DNA of 64,000 bases from Pseudobdellovibrionaceae bacterium (GTDB lineage Bacteria > Bdellovibrionota > UBA1018 > UBA6935), in contig PBMP01000113.1 in NCBI GenBank assembly GCA_002722705.1, positions 1-64,000 of the forward strand, written 5' to 3'. Shown here one piece after another: positions 43,834 through 52,190 of the stretch. Both the position numbers and the translations under genes were made by a program. The notes under the pieces were generated by a model. The model ran no database searches, was not told where the DNA came from, and saw nothing but the letters and a program-made list of their open reading frames with translations. The number at the start of each line of letters is the position of its first letter. The stretch's first letter is position 1.

Positions 43834-44682
43834 ATGCAAGGTCCATCTATTTACGAAAAAATCAGAGCCGCTGTTTCTGAAATTCAAAGCCGAAGTTCAA
43901 TTCAACCTAAAATAGGAATGATCCTAGGATCTGGCCTTGGTCCGATTGCAGATCAATGTACAGATGCGGTAAAGCTGAATTATTCAGATATTCCTTATTT
44001 TCATGGAACGTCTGTCGAAGGACACGCCGGGAAAATGATTCTCGGAAACTTTGAAGGAGTTCCTGTTGTCTTTCTTCAAGGACGTTTTCATGTCTATGAA
44101 GGATATCCAATGGAAGATGTGGTGTTACCTACACGAGTCCTTTGTGCTCTTGGAATAGAAACCCTGATCCTGACAAACGCTGCAGGTGGAATCAATACTC
44201 GATTCCAGCCTTGTGATTTAATGGTGATTCGTGATCATATTAATCTCATGGGGAACAACCCACTCAAAGGTCCAAACCTCTCCGAACTTGGACCACGCTT
44301 TCCTGATATGACCGAAGCCTATGATTCGAAATGCATTGAAATTTTGAAAAATACTGCTGCTGAAATTAATCTTCCTTTACAAGAAGGAGTCTATGCCGGA
44401 GTTCTAGGTCCAACTTATGAAACTCCAGCTGAAGTACGAATGCTGAGAACGCTCGGAGCCGATGCGGTCGGAATGTCTACAGTTCCAGAGTCAATCGCCG
44501 CCAACCATCTAGGAGTTCAAGTCGTAGGTATTAGTGCCATCACCAATTTGGCTGCAGGAATTTCACATCAGAAACTGACCCATGAAGAAGTCATGGAGAG
44601 TTCAGAATTAACTGCAAAAAAAATGACATCACTTCTAAAAAATGCAATTCCCCGACTCGTTCATGAAAGAGGAAATGAATGA
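43834..44682 (+). CDS. punA: Purine-nucleoside phosphorylase (trimeric type)
   Basis: A 282-residue phosphorylase for inosine/guanosine-type nucleosides. Family motifs: I-L-G-S-G-L-G, G-H-A-G-K-M near 66, Q-G-R-F-H-x-Y-E-G-Y, T-N-A-A-G-G-I near 113 and the M-S-T-V-P-E segment, with Y-E-T-P-A-E-V before it. The ATG at 43834 is fixed by AAAAGGAG (43821-43828); a TTG ten codons earlier reads through that site. Its stop overlaps cdd (ATGA). It complements deoA so both purine and pyrimidine nucleosides enter the pathway. Confidence 0.95.
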   Translation: MQGPSIYEKIRAAVSEIQSRSSIQPKIGMILGSGLGPIADQCTDAVKLNYSDIPYFHGTSVEGHAGKMILGNFEGVPVVFLQGRFHVYEGYPMEDVVLPTRVLCALGIETLILTNAAGGINTRFQPCDLMVIRDHINLMGNNPLKGPNLSELGPRFPDMTEAYDSKCIEILKNTAAEINLPLQEGVYAGVLGPTYETPAEVRMLRTLGADAVGMSTVPESIAANHLGVQVVGISAITNLAAGISHQKLTHEEVMESSELTAKKMTSLLKNAIPRLVHERGNE

Positions 44683-45098
44683 GTTACGATCCAGAGCTTT
44701 ATGAAGCCGCTAAAAAAATTTGGAAAAACAGTCATTCCCCTTACAGCAAGGTCCAAGTCGCTTCAGCTGTGCGAACAGAAGATGGAAAGATCTATGTAGG
44801 AATCAATGTTGAAAATGCTTCCTATGGTGCAACGGTTTGCGCAGAAAGAGTTGCAATCTGGAATGCTGCCACTTACGGAAATCGAAAAATCAAAGAAATT
44901 GTAATCTACACCACATTTTCACCTCCCCTTGCTCCTTGTGGAATGTGTAGACAAGTGATGTCAGAATTTATCTCTGCAGAGGACGCTGATCAAATCAAAG
45001 TGACCACGCTCAATGACCGAGGAGAAGCGATTACTCATTCCTTTGCTGAACTCCTCCCAATGTCTCTTGCACCTGAAAGGGTTTTAAACCTCAAGTAA
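44679..45098 (+). CDS. cdd: Cytidine deaminase
   Basis: A 139-residue tetrameric-type enzyme deaminating (deoxy)cytidine to (deoxy)uridine, feeding DeoA. Zinc motif C-A-E-R with the catalytic glutamate follows N-V-E-N-A-S-Y-G-A-T-V; the second motif is P-C-G-M-C. Length and order match the family. The ATG overlaps the punA stop. Confidence 0.96.
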   Translation: MSYDPELYEAAKKIWKNSHSPYSKVQVASAVRTEDGKIYVGINVENASYGATVCAERVAIWNAATYGNRKIKEIVIYTTFSPPLAPCGMCRQVMSEFISAEDADQIKVTTLNDRGEAITHSFAELLPMSLAPERVLNLK

Positions 45099-45100
45099 AC

Positions 45101-46456
45101 ATGAAGAACTCTGAAACCTGGATTTTAAATCCAACCATAGTGACACAAAATAAAAATCGGGATATTTACAACGGACATATTCGAATCAGTGACAACAGGA
45201 TTGTAGAGATCCGAAAAACCTCTCCAAAAGTCCTCTCCGATCAAAAGGTGATTGATGCGAAAGGACTTACTATTGTTCCGGGGTTCGTTCAAGCTCATAC
45301 TCATTTATGCCAAACTCTGTTTCGAAACTTAGCAGACGACTTAGAACTACTTGACTGGCTTCAGAAAAGGATCTGGCCAATGGAGGCATCCCATACGCCT
45401 GAAACTTTAGAAACCAGTGTAAAAATGGGAATCTATGAACTTCTCTCTTCTGGAACCACCTGTGTATTGGATATGGGAACGGTTCGCCATACAGAAGTGA
45501 TCATTCAAACCGTAAAAAAACTTGGACTCCGAGGAAGTTTTGGAAAATGCTTAATGGATCATCCGGATACAACCCCTCAAGGTTTAAGAGAACCTACCGA
45601 ACAGGCAATCAAAGAAGCAAAAGATCTCTTTGAAAAATGGAATGGAGCTATGAATGATCGAATCCGGATTTCATACGCGCCCCGTTTTGTCATCTCATGT
45701 ACAGAAAAACTTCTAAAAGAGATCGCTAAACTTGCAATGAATCAAAAAGCACTCATTCACACTCACGCAAGTGAAAATCGTAAAGAAATTGAGCTTGTTC
45801 GTTCGATGACTGGACTAGAGAATATAGAGTACCTTGATCACTTACAGATGACAGGAAAGCACCTTGTTCTCGCTCACTGCATATGGCTTAGTTCGAAAGA
45901 AATGAATATTCTTAAAAAAACAGGAACGCATGTTTGTCACTGTCCGAGTTCTAATTTGAAGTTAGCATCTGGATTTGCAAAAATTCCTGAAATGCTTACA
46001 CAAAAAATAAATATCGCCCTAGGCGCTGATGGAGCACCTTGCAATAACAATCTTAATCAATTTCAAGAAATGCGATTTGCAGCCCTGATTCATAAACCCA
46101 CTTACGGACCTCGTACGATGGATGCTCAAACAGTTTTAGACATGGCGACTCTTCATGGAGCAAAAGCGCTTCAATGGTCAGATGATATTGGATCAATCGA
46201 GGTGGGTAAAAAAGCTGATTTTTTTGCGATTGATCTTGATCGCCCTGAAAGTCAGGTTCCGTTTACAAAAAAAATTGATTCACAAAAAGTGATTTCCGCG
46301 CTCGTTTACTCTGCACAGTCCGCACAAATACAATGGACGATGGTTGACGGAAAAAGACTTTATGATCGCGGAAAAGTAAAAGGAATAAAAACATCAGTCC
46401 TGAATGAAGAAATAAAAAAAGCACAAAAAAAGATACTCAACAAGATCAAATCATAA
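45101..46456 (+). CDS. Amidohydrolase, 5-methylthioadenosine/S-adenosylhomocysteine deaminase family
   Basis: A 451-residue zinc-dependent amidohydrolase of the MtaD/TrzN-AtzA group. Metal ligands: H-T-H in V-Q-A-H-T-H-L-C near 66-70, H in H-T-H-A-S-E near 225, H in L-A-H-C-I near 265, and D in L-G-A-D-G-A-P near 310-316. Conserved W-P-M-E and the C-H-C-P-S-S-N-L-K-L block support this subgroup. Members deaminate adenosine-like nucleosides or guanine. Placed 2 bases after cdd, it probably deaminates a purine nucleoside or base within the salvage route; the exact substrate is not settled. Confidence 0.88.
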   Translation: MKNSETWILNPTIVTQNKNRDIYNGHIRISDNRIVEIRKTSPKVLSDQKVIDAKGLTIVPGFVQAHTHLCQTLFRNLADDLELLDWLQKRIWPMEASHTPETLETSVKMGIYELLSSGTTCVLDMGTVRHTEVIIQTVKKLGLRGSFGKCLMDHPDTTPQGLREPTEQAIKEAKDLFEKWNGAMNDRIRISYAPRFVISCTEKLLKEIAKLAMNQKALIHTHASENRKEIELVRSMTGLENIEYLDHLQMTGKHLVLAHCIWLSSKEMNILKKTGTHVCHCPSSNLKLASGFAKIPEMLTQKINIALGADGAPCNNNLNQFQEMRFAALIHKPTYGPRTMDAQTVLDMATLHGAKALQWSDDIGSIEVGKKADFFAIDLDRPESQVPFTKKIDSQKVISALVYSAQSAQIQWTMVDGKRLYDRGKVKGIKTSVLNEEIKKAQKKILNKIKS

Positions 46457-46457
46457 C

Positions 46458-46883
46458 TTATTTTTTTCGATTCGCCTTTAATCCAATTTCAATCAAATCA
46501 TTGACTAGCTTTAATTCTTGCTCAGACATCTTCGCAGCAAAAGAGTGCATTCTTTTTTGCTCTACAGAAAGCTCTGAAAGTTTTTCAAGCATATAAGAAT
46601 GACTTGTATAAAGTTGAATCACATCAGACTGCTGAGTTGAGTGGATAAAGTCCATAACCGCAAACCAACTTTCCGGATGCCCTTGACCATAGAGATACAT
46701 ATTCTTTAAGGTTCCCTCTCCTTTTTTAATATGAGAGGCGAGTTTTTTGCGTCTTTGTAATCGTTGTTCACGAGAAAGCTCTGCCCCCTGCAAATATTCT
46801 CGCATCGTTTCCATCATAAAAAGAAGAAGTGAGGAGGCCTGTTTTTTTGGAGATCGGGAAATTTTTTTTGTAATTTTACTCAT
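46458..46883 (-). CDS. Cytoplasmic protein of unknown function
   Basis: A 141-residue soluble, helical protein, basic at the N-terminus (M-S-K-I-T-K-K-I-S-R-S-P-K-K). I start at ATG 46883; a frame start further upstream (46946) adds a neutral, unlikely leader. A central S-R-E-Q-R-L-Q-R-R-K-K-L helix and a C-terminal Q-E-L-K-L-V-N-D-L-I-E helix are seen. No signal peptide, no cysteines. Convergent with the deaminase, with one base between stops. No family recognised. Confidence 0.6.
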   Translation of the reverse strand: MSKITKKISRSPKKQASSLLLFMMETMREYLQGAELSREQRLQRRKKLASHIKKGEGTLKNMYLYGQGHPESWFAVMDFIHSTQQSDVIQLYTSHSYMLEKLSELSVEQKRMHSFAAKMSEQELKLVNDLIEIGLKANRKK

Positions 46884-47034
46884 TTTGACACTCGTTGTCC
46901 TTATCGCCGTTCCATAAGAATCTATGGATTCTATACCATTTTTCAAACCGTTTTCATTCTAAAAGCATATTTTGAGTATAAATTTTATTTATTATAAAAA
47001 GTAAGTCCTTAAAAAATTTGAACAATTTTCAAAA

Positions 47035-47205
47035 ATGCGTAAGTTATGCGTAACTATGACTCATCCAAAAAATCTACGTTTATTCATTCGTAAAAAAATA
47101 TTTCTCCATTTCACCAGAGATTCAGAAAATCTCTATTTTTTACTTAATCCTCATAAACTTGATGAGTTATTTCAATGCGTCACAAAAATCTTCATTCTAA
47201 AATGA
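47035..47205 (+). CDS. Possible small protein in a 400-base AT-rich gap
   Basis: A 56-codon open frame starting M-R-K-L-C-V-T-M-T and ending F-I-L-K, basic and hydrophobic. No clear ribosome site. The direct repeat ATGCGTAA occurs twice at its start (47035 and 47046). The rest of the gap from 46884 to 47280 is AT-rich and holds nothing else I can support. Confidence 0.25.
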   Translation: MRKLCVTMTHPKNLRLFIRKKIFLHFTRDSENLYFLLNPHKLDELFQCVTKIFILK

Positions 47206-47280
47206 ATAAACTTTATTTGAATTTTGATATAACATTAAATTAAAGTTTGATTTTCAAACAAACTGAAAAGGAAAAAAACG

Positions 47281-47796
47281 GTGGCACTAGAAAAAAATAA
47301 AAAAGCGAGTAGAAAGAAAAGTCCGTTTGAACACATGATGGAGAACTTTCTCAGTGGAAACCTGACATCAACCAATGACATTCCGGTAGAACACTTTGGC
47401 GTCCTTCTTGATTGCTTTGTTCATTACTTTTATGGAAAGGGAGATAAAAATAAATCGAGTTTAGAAACACTCACCGACTTTGATGGACTAAAGACCGAGT
47501 TTGACCGACATACTCTTTATCCTTACGTAAAAAAAGACCGTAGTGAAACGAATTTCAAAATCATTGTTCTTCCTGAAAAAAGCGATTCGGAAGAAGATAA
47601 ACAATCACTTGTTTTTAGAGCAATCAAAGAATTTGATTGCCTAGAAAACCTACAAATCTATCAACTCATTTTAAAAATCATTCAACATTATGACGAAAAA
47701 CAACTTATCGAATTCATCAAAAAATACGACCCCATCTCACGAGATAACACAGCAACAATCGAGTTCCTCAAAAAAAGAAAACATCATAGAAAATAA
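47281..47796 (+). CDS. Unknown protein, N-terminal part of a possible frameshifted gene
   Basis: A 171-residue product starting at GTG 47281 after GAAAAGGAAAA. It is basic at the N-terminus and then mixed, with D-Y/F-rich stretches (L-D-C-F-V-H-Y-F-Y-G-K, K-I-I-V-L-P-E-K) and a helical end (Q-L-I-E-F-I-K-K-Y). No signal peptide and no known domain. Near its end is a run of seven A (47770-47776); one base fewer there would join it to the next open frame, giving a protein of about 309 residues. Whether this is a sequencing error, a mutation or programmed shifting is open. Confidence 0.6.
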   Translation: MALEKNKKASRKKSPFEHMMENFLSGNLTSTNDIPVEHFGVLLDCFVHYFYGKGDKNKSSLETLTDFDGLKTEFDRHTLYPYVKKDRSETNFKIIVLPEKSDSEEDKQSLVFRAIKEFDCLENLQIYQLILKIIQHYDEKQLIEFIKKYDPISRDNTATIEFLKKRKHHRK

Positions 47797-48214
47797 CTCT
47801 TCTTTGCTGAACCGCTCTATTCAAGAAGCACTCAAAACGCTCAATATTTCATGGAAAAACCTTCGCAATGTCATTCTTGAAAAGAATCAGATTGATATTG
47901 GAATCAACATGAATTTTGATTTCAATAATGCCTCAGCCTACGAAGTTTTCCTGATTTTAAAAACAATTGGAATGGATTCATTGAGTTTTTACGAACCTTA
48001 TCATCAGGATAGACACCTCACGGAAGTCTGTTCAATGATAGAAGAAAATTCTTTCTATTTTAAAAAAAGTAAGGCGGTAAAAAGAAAACTAAAAAAAGTT
48101 CGTAAAATTCGTTGGAAAAATGAAACACAATACCTGGGTTTTAAACTTCGATGGAATATCCGATTAAAACGATTATTCGATAAAATAAAACACACACTAC
48201 CCTTTAAAGAATAG
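47690..48214 (+). CDS. Unknown protein, C-terminal part of a possible frameshifted gene
   Basis: The frame from ATG 47690 overlaps the previous gene by 107 bases; in that overlap this frame reads Ser/Asn/Gln-rich and unlike protein, while the other frame reads well. So the real segment probably starts near 47775, either by a shift at the A7 run or at TTG 47804. The C-terminal part has a compact alpha/beta segment (I-D-I-G-I-N-M-N-F-D-F) and a Lys/Arg-rich end. No ribosome site is seen at the ATG or TTG, which supports fusion with the upstream frame. Confidence 0.5.
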   Translation: MTKNNLSNSSKNTTPSHEITQQQSSSSKKENIIENNSSLLNRSIQEALKTLNISWKNLRNVILEKNQIDIGINMNFDFNNASAYEVFLILKTIGMDSLSFYEPYHQDRHLTEVCSMIEENSFYFKKSKAVKRKLKKVRKIRWKNETQYLGFKLRWNIRLKRLFDKIKHTLPFKE

Positions 48215-48240
48215 AAAAGCAGACAAACAAATTGCCTTTA

Positions 48241-48269
48241 TTGACAGTGACTCAACTAAGACATACAAC
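48241..48269 (+). promoter_or_regulatory. Sigma-70-type promoter for the 48331 gene
   Basis: TTGACA (48241-48246), 17-base spacer, TACAAC (48264-48269). The leader contains a small hairpin GTAGTT-aaaa-AACTAC (about 48285-48300) before the GGGGG ribosome site. Confidence 0.6.
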
Positions 48270-48330
48270 TCCCTTGGTTAGAAAGTAGTTAAAAAACTAC
48301 GGGATATTTTTCGTACAAAAGGGGGTACAT

Positions 48331-48828
48331 ATGTTCCAAATTCGAAGTATTTCGGCTTGGATGATGGCGTTAGCTATGGGGATTTCACAAGTTGCTTCAG
48401 CTCAGGCTTCAACAGAAGAAGCTTTAAAGCTGTGGTTAAAAGCAAGTGCATCATATGCACAAGGAGTCGAAGCAACTGAGGTGATTAACGAAATGGTTCA
48501 ATCCGCTCGAGAGAAAGGTCTAAGTACTGAGGTCATTCTTCGAGAGGCGGCTGTTGAGGGATTGATTTCTGAAAAGCAATACCAAGACATGACAGCTCTT
48601 TTGAAAAAAATAGCTTCTGGAGAAGTTAAAGTTTCAAAAGAAATGATTGAACGAGCTCGAAATGGAAAAATTGAACTTGGAGATGTAGAGGCATTAGCAT
48701 CCGCTCTAAAAGGTCCACAAGGCTCTTCTTACGTTTACTACTATGTAGGAATCGGAGGAGGACTCGTGATCTTTACAGGAGTTTTGTTTATTGCACTTCT
48801 CTTTGGTGGAATAGTCATTATCGCCTAA
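48331..48828 (+). CDS. Exported protein with C-terminal membrane span
   Basis: A 165-residue protein: signal peptide (1-24, A-S-A-Q-A), a helical, charged middle with repeating E-x-I-x-x-A-x-x-x-G motifs (V-I-L-R-E-A-A-V-E-G-L-I, M-I-E-R-A-R-N-G), and a glycine/isoleucine-rich span at about 137-162. The middle repeats look like short helical hairpins. It has its own promoter and AGGGGG ribosome site. Probably an inner-membrane protein with a periplasmic helical domain; function unknown. Confidence 0.7.
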   Translation: MFQIRSISAWMMALAMGISQVASAQASTEEALKLWLKASASYAQGVEATEVINEMVQSAREKGLSTEVILREAAVEGLISEKQYQDMTALLKKIASGEVKVSKEMIERARNGKIELGDVEALASALKGPQGSSYVYYYVGIGGGLVIFTGVLFIALLFGGIVIIA

Positions 48829-48877
48829 GATAAGGAATAATTTTCACTCTCATCTCCATAGATCCTAATAGAGGGAG

Positions 48878-50068
48878 ATGAGAGTGAACTCTTTGATTAT
48901 TATTCTTTTATTATTTTCTAAAATCGGATTTGCTCTTCCTTTTTCAAAAAACGAAGTTGATTCTTCTATAACTATTGAGCGTTATCTTCCAAATAAGTTT
49001 TCAACAGCAGAATTAGAACTCCAAAGACCTTTCAAATTCCCAGCATTCGTAGAGACAGTTTCAAGAAAAAACTTCAAAGGAAAATCTAAACATCCGAAAA
49101 AATTCAAAGTGGGAACTTTTTCGATTAATGGTCATAGCCCTTGGGGATCAATGAAAAATAAATATTTTTCAATCTTCAAAGGAATATCTGATAATCCGCT
49201 TTCTTGGCAAGATGAAAACTCAGATGCTTCCAACGTTTACTATCATCTATTAAAAGCAATCACCTTTTTTCAAAAGTTAGAACAAAAATCTGAAATCTCA
49301 TTTTTTAAAAAAGCTTACCTTCCCTTTCAAGTTCGAATTGATATGGATGTTCAGTATCACTCTCTTACTCACTTTACTCACCTTCAAGAAGAAACCATTT
49401 TAAATAATGCAGCAACTTTTCCTCCAGCGAACCCAAAGCACCTCGAGTTAATTGACTCTCCTCTTTCTCCTTGGCCTGCTGAAATTTGGTTTGGAAAACC
49501 GAAACGTTTTTACAAAAACCAAAAGTGGAATGTTTTAGCTAAAACTCGACTTTTAAAAAACACCATCATCGGAACTCAGATTTTTCCTATTAATTTTGCA
49601 AAAGTCCCATCAGTAATCTACCACGAATTTGTTCATATTCTCACGCAATCAACCTTAGGGGCTTTTGAAAATGCAAACCCGATCGCTGAAGGATATTCAA
49701 ACTATTATGCAGCCTCCATTTTAAAAGAACCGATTGTAGGCTACCTCCCTTCCTACTCTCCGTGGTCCTGGAAATTAAGAACTCATTTTATGAAGAAAAA
49801 AATAAAACCTATTCCTTCTGGTAAGGGAGAACAATGCGAAGTAGGAGAAGGATGTGATCATACGGTAAATCGTTTTTTTTGGAGTTTAAGAAAAAAATGG
49901 GGTGCTCAAAAGGTTGATCTCTTTGCCTGGAAAGTCTTACAACACCTCACTCCTGAGAGTCGACTCTCCTCATTTAAAAAAGCAATCTTAAAAACATTAA
50001 AATCTGAACCCGAACCTTTCCAAAAAGAAGTCACTGCCTATACTCAGTGGTACCTACAAAATTATTGA
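48878..50068 (+). CDS. Exported HExxH metallopeptidase-like protein
   Basis: A 396-residue protein with a signal peptide (1-19). The zinc motif H-E-F-V-H lies at 249-253 and E271 in P-I-A-E-G-Y-S-N-Y-Y, 18 residues past the second histidine, fits the third ligand of gluzincins. The N-terminal 200 residues are unassigned. It likely cleaves proteins or peptides outside the cytoplasm. It converges, with 7 bases overlap, on another HExxH gene at 50062, which has the same motif arrangement. Confidence 0.75.
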   Translation: MRVNSLIIILLLFSKIGFALPFSKNEVDSSITIERYLPNKFSTAELELQRPFKFPAFVETVSRKNFKGKSKHPKKFKVGTFSINGHSPWGSMKNKYFSIFKGISDNPLSWQDENSDASNVYYHLLKAITFFQKLEQKSEISFFKKAYLPFQVRIDMDVQYHSLTHFTHLQEETILNNAATFPPANPKHLELIDSPLSPWPAEIWFGKPKRFYKNQKWNVLAKTRLLKNTIIGTQIFPINFAKVPSVIYHEFVHILTQSTLGAFENANPIAEGYSNYYAASILKEPIVGYLPSYSPWSWKLRTHFMKKKIKPIPSGKGEQCEVGEGCDHTVNRFFWSLRKKWGAQKVDLFAWKVLQHLTPESRLSSFKKAILKTLKSEPEPFQKEVTAYTQWYLQNY

Positions 50069-51126
50069 GTTCTGACCTGAATGCAGGCTGTTGAATCAAG
50101 CTGAATGTCCCCATCGAGACACTTTTGAACAGAGCACTTTTTCCCCGTATTTAATCGATAGGCATTCCCAGAGAATGAAAGAAGAGAGAGAGGACAGTCT
50201 GTCGGCTCAATCGAAGGTTGTTGTATTTCAATGTACCCTGACCGAGAAGATAAATCATAAGCATACCGAGCATATTGAAAATAATAAAAACTACTTTTAA
50301 AAGTATGACAGACCTCTTTATTTCTTGGGATTTGGTCTAACTCGCTAAGAAAAAATGAAGCAGTGATTGGATCCTTTGAAGAAAGAGTCTTAAAAACTAA
50401 CTGATCAGGTCCAATCAAACGGTAAATCCAATGCTCTCTCCCACAGTTCTCATAAAGATAATAAAAATATGAATAAAGAAGTCCATATTGGGCTTTCTCG
50501 CGCTCACCAAATTGAAAATCAATGGAATGAATTGAAGGAAGATCAATCATTGAGAGGTTCTGATATTGAAAACTTTTTTCTAATGGAAGCGCATTTGGAT
50601 TAATTTCTTTTCGATCAAAATATTTTCTTAAAATAATTGTTTCCAAAAGAGATGCTACCCCTTCCCCTACCCAACGAGGAGTTTGCGGCAGTAATTCAGA
50701 ATAAACTACATGCGTAAACTCATGAATAAAAAGACCATAAAAATACAGTTGATGCTTTAAACGGTGCGGCTGCAACAAAATCGCTGGGGATCCATCAATA
50801 ATAAGATCCTTAGAAAAAAAACCCGCTGATTTTTTCCATTCAGAATCAAAAAGAATGTGAACTTTTTTAGGAAGAAATTCTTTAAAATACCAATAGGATG
50901 TCGCTATCGAATAAGCCTTTAAAACTTCTTTCGTCAACAAATTCGAAGCAATTTCTTTGTCACTTTTACGAACCCAAACACAAAAACCATCGTCACAAAA
51001 TTTTTTTTTAAAGTCATTTATTTCAACAGTGGATTGTGCAAAAACTGAAATGCTCAAAAATAGAGAAAAAAAAAGAACTCTTTGAAATTTTTGTTTTAAA
51101 AATAAATAAGTCCGAAATAAAATCAT
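50062..51126 (-). CDS. Exported HExxH metallopeptidase-like protein
   Basis: A 354-residue protein with a signal peptide (about 14-30, S-V-F-A). H-E-F-T-H at 135-139 is followed by R-W-V-G-E-G with E155 16 residues after the second histidine, a gluzincin (M1/peptidase MA-like) arrangement. The mature N-terminal part has paired cysteines (C-D-D-G-F-C) and more cysteines lie in the C-terminal 70 residues, suggesting disulfides. It shares the motif order but little other sequence with the convergent gene at 48878. Divergent from the TIGR02147 regulator, with a shared 100-base control region. Confidence 0.78.
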   Translation of the reverse strand: MILFRTYLFLKQKFQRVLFFSLFLSISVFAQSTVEINDFKKKFCDDGFCVWVRKSDKEIASNLLTKEVLKAYSIATSYWYFKEFLPKKVHILFDSEWKKSAGFFSKDLIIDGSPAILLQPHRLKHQLYFYGLFIHEFTHVVYSELLPQTPRWVGEGVASLLETIILRKYFDRKEINPNALPLEKSFQYQNLSMIDLPSIHSIDFQFGEREKAQYGLLYSYFYYLYENCGREHWIYRLIGPDQLVFKTLSSKDPITASFFLSELDQIPRNKEVCHTFKSSFYYFQYARYAYDLSSRSGYIEIQQPSIEPTDCPLSLLSFSGNAYRLNTGKKCSVQKCLDGDIQLDSTACIQVRTQ

Positions 51127-51190
51127 TTTTTCTTTCCTTGATGAGAGTCACAAATGTTTTGCATATATAGCTCATAGAGTCAATATTTTG

Positions 51191-51219
51191 TTGCACAGCG
51201 CATACAGGATCGCTATACC
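51191..51219 (+). promoter_or_regulatory. Promoter of the TIGR02147 gene, close to the start codon
   Basis: TTGCAC (51191-51196), 17-base spacer, TATACC (51214-51219). The predicted transcription start (about 51226) is next to the ATG at 51228, so the message would be leaderless or nearly so. Confidence 0.6.
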
Positions 51220-51227
51220 TCGGGCTC

Positions 51228-52190
51228 ATGAGAGATGAACAAACACACGAACTTCATTATTCAAAAAAAACCGAAAAAACTCGGTCCTCTCTCTCTTCTT
51301 CATCTTTGAATAACTCAAGACCGTGTATTTATGATTTTCAAGACTTTCGAGTTTTTTTAAAAACTTGGTACGAATGGAAAAAGAAAGTTCATCCCTCTTA
51401 TTCAGGTGCTCTCTTTTCAAGAAAGGCAGGACTAAGTTCTCCTACTCTTCTTGGGATGGTCATTCGCGGCCAAAGAAATCTCAGTCACAAATCTATTCGA
51501 GCGTTTTCAAAAGCAATTGAACTCAAAGGAAAAGAGAGCACCTATTTTCAAAATCTAGTTTTATTTGGTCAAAGCAAATCCAGTGAAGACCGTAGCTACT
51601 ATCTAGAACAACTTCATGCATCCTCCCAAGGAAATGGAAAAGTTCAACTTACCCGCATAAAAGATCATGCTCGTTTTTTAAGTAAATGGTATGTCGTCGC
51701 AATCTACGAACTGGTCTTACTTGATGATTTTATTGCAACGCCGGAATGGATCTCTAAAAAATTAAAAAATAAAATATCAAAAAAACAAGCAAAAGATGCT
51801 TGGGAGCTTCTGATCAAGCTAAATTTAGTCTCTTGGTGTGAAGAAAAAAACAAATACATCACTTCAGGAGGAATGGACCTTGACCCTGGAACGGTTGATT
51901 TCGCGATTCGGAAATTCCATAAAGACTTTTTAGATCGAATGAAAGACGCCGTTGACAACGATCCATTTGAAGACAGAGAACTCTCCTCCCTCACGTTAGC
52001 TGTCCACCCTTCAGACCTACCCGCTCTTTTTAAGAGAATTAAAGATTTTAGAAAAAAACTCAATGAAGAGTTTCCAGTTCTAAGACCCAAAAACCCGGAA
52101 CCTAGAAATGTAATTGTTTCGGTGAATACACAACTTCTGATTTTATCAGAAAACCCAAATCCAAAAGCGAAAGAGGAGCAAAACAAATGA
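51228..52190 (+). CDS. TIGR02147-family regulator-like protein
   Basis: A 320-residue protein of the TIGR02147 family, known mainly from Fibrobacter and Bdellovibrio-type bacteria. The family core begins at about 36: I-Y-D-F-Q-D-F-R-V-F-L-K-T-W-Y, then S-R-K-A-G-L-S-S-P-T-L-L-G-M-V-I-R-G-Q-R-N-L-S, which looks like a helix-turn-helix (Xre-like), and F-Q-N-L-V-L-F-G-Q. The C-terminal half is the family's longer variable domain with D-L-D-P-G-T-V-D. It probably regulates nearby secreted genes. The following exported-protein gene overlaps its stop (ATGA). No ribosome site is needed if the mRNA is leaderless. Confidence 0.85.
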   Translation: MRDEQTHELHYSKKTEKTRSSLSSSSLNNSRPCIYDFQDFRVFLKTWYEWKKKVHPSYSGALFSRKAGLSSPTLLGMVIRGQRNLSHKSIRAFSKAIELKGKESTYFQNLVLFGQSKSSEDRSYYLEQLHASSQGNGKVQLTRIKDHARFLSKWYVVAIYELVLLDDFIATPEWISKKLKNKISKKQAKDAWELLIKLNLVSWCEEKNKYITSGGMDLDPGTVDFAIRKFHKDFLDRMKDAVDNDPFEDRELSSLTLAVHPSDLPALFKRIKDFRKKLNEEFPVLRPKNPEPRNVIVSVNTQLLILSENPNPKAKEEQNK

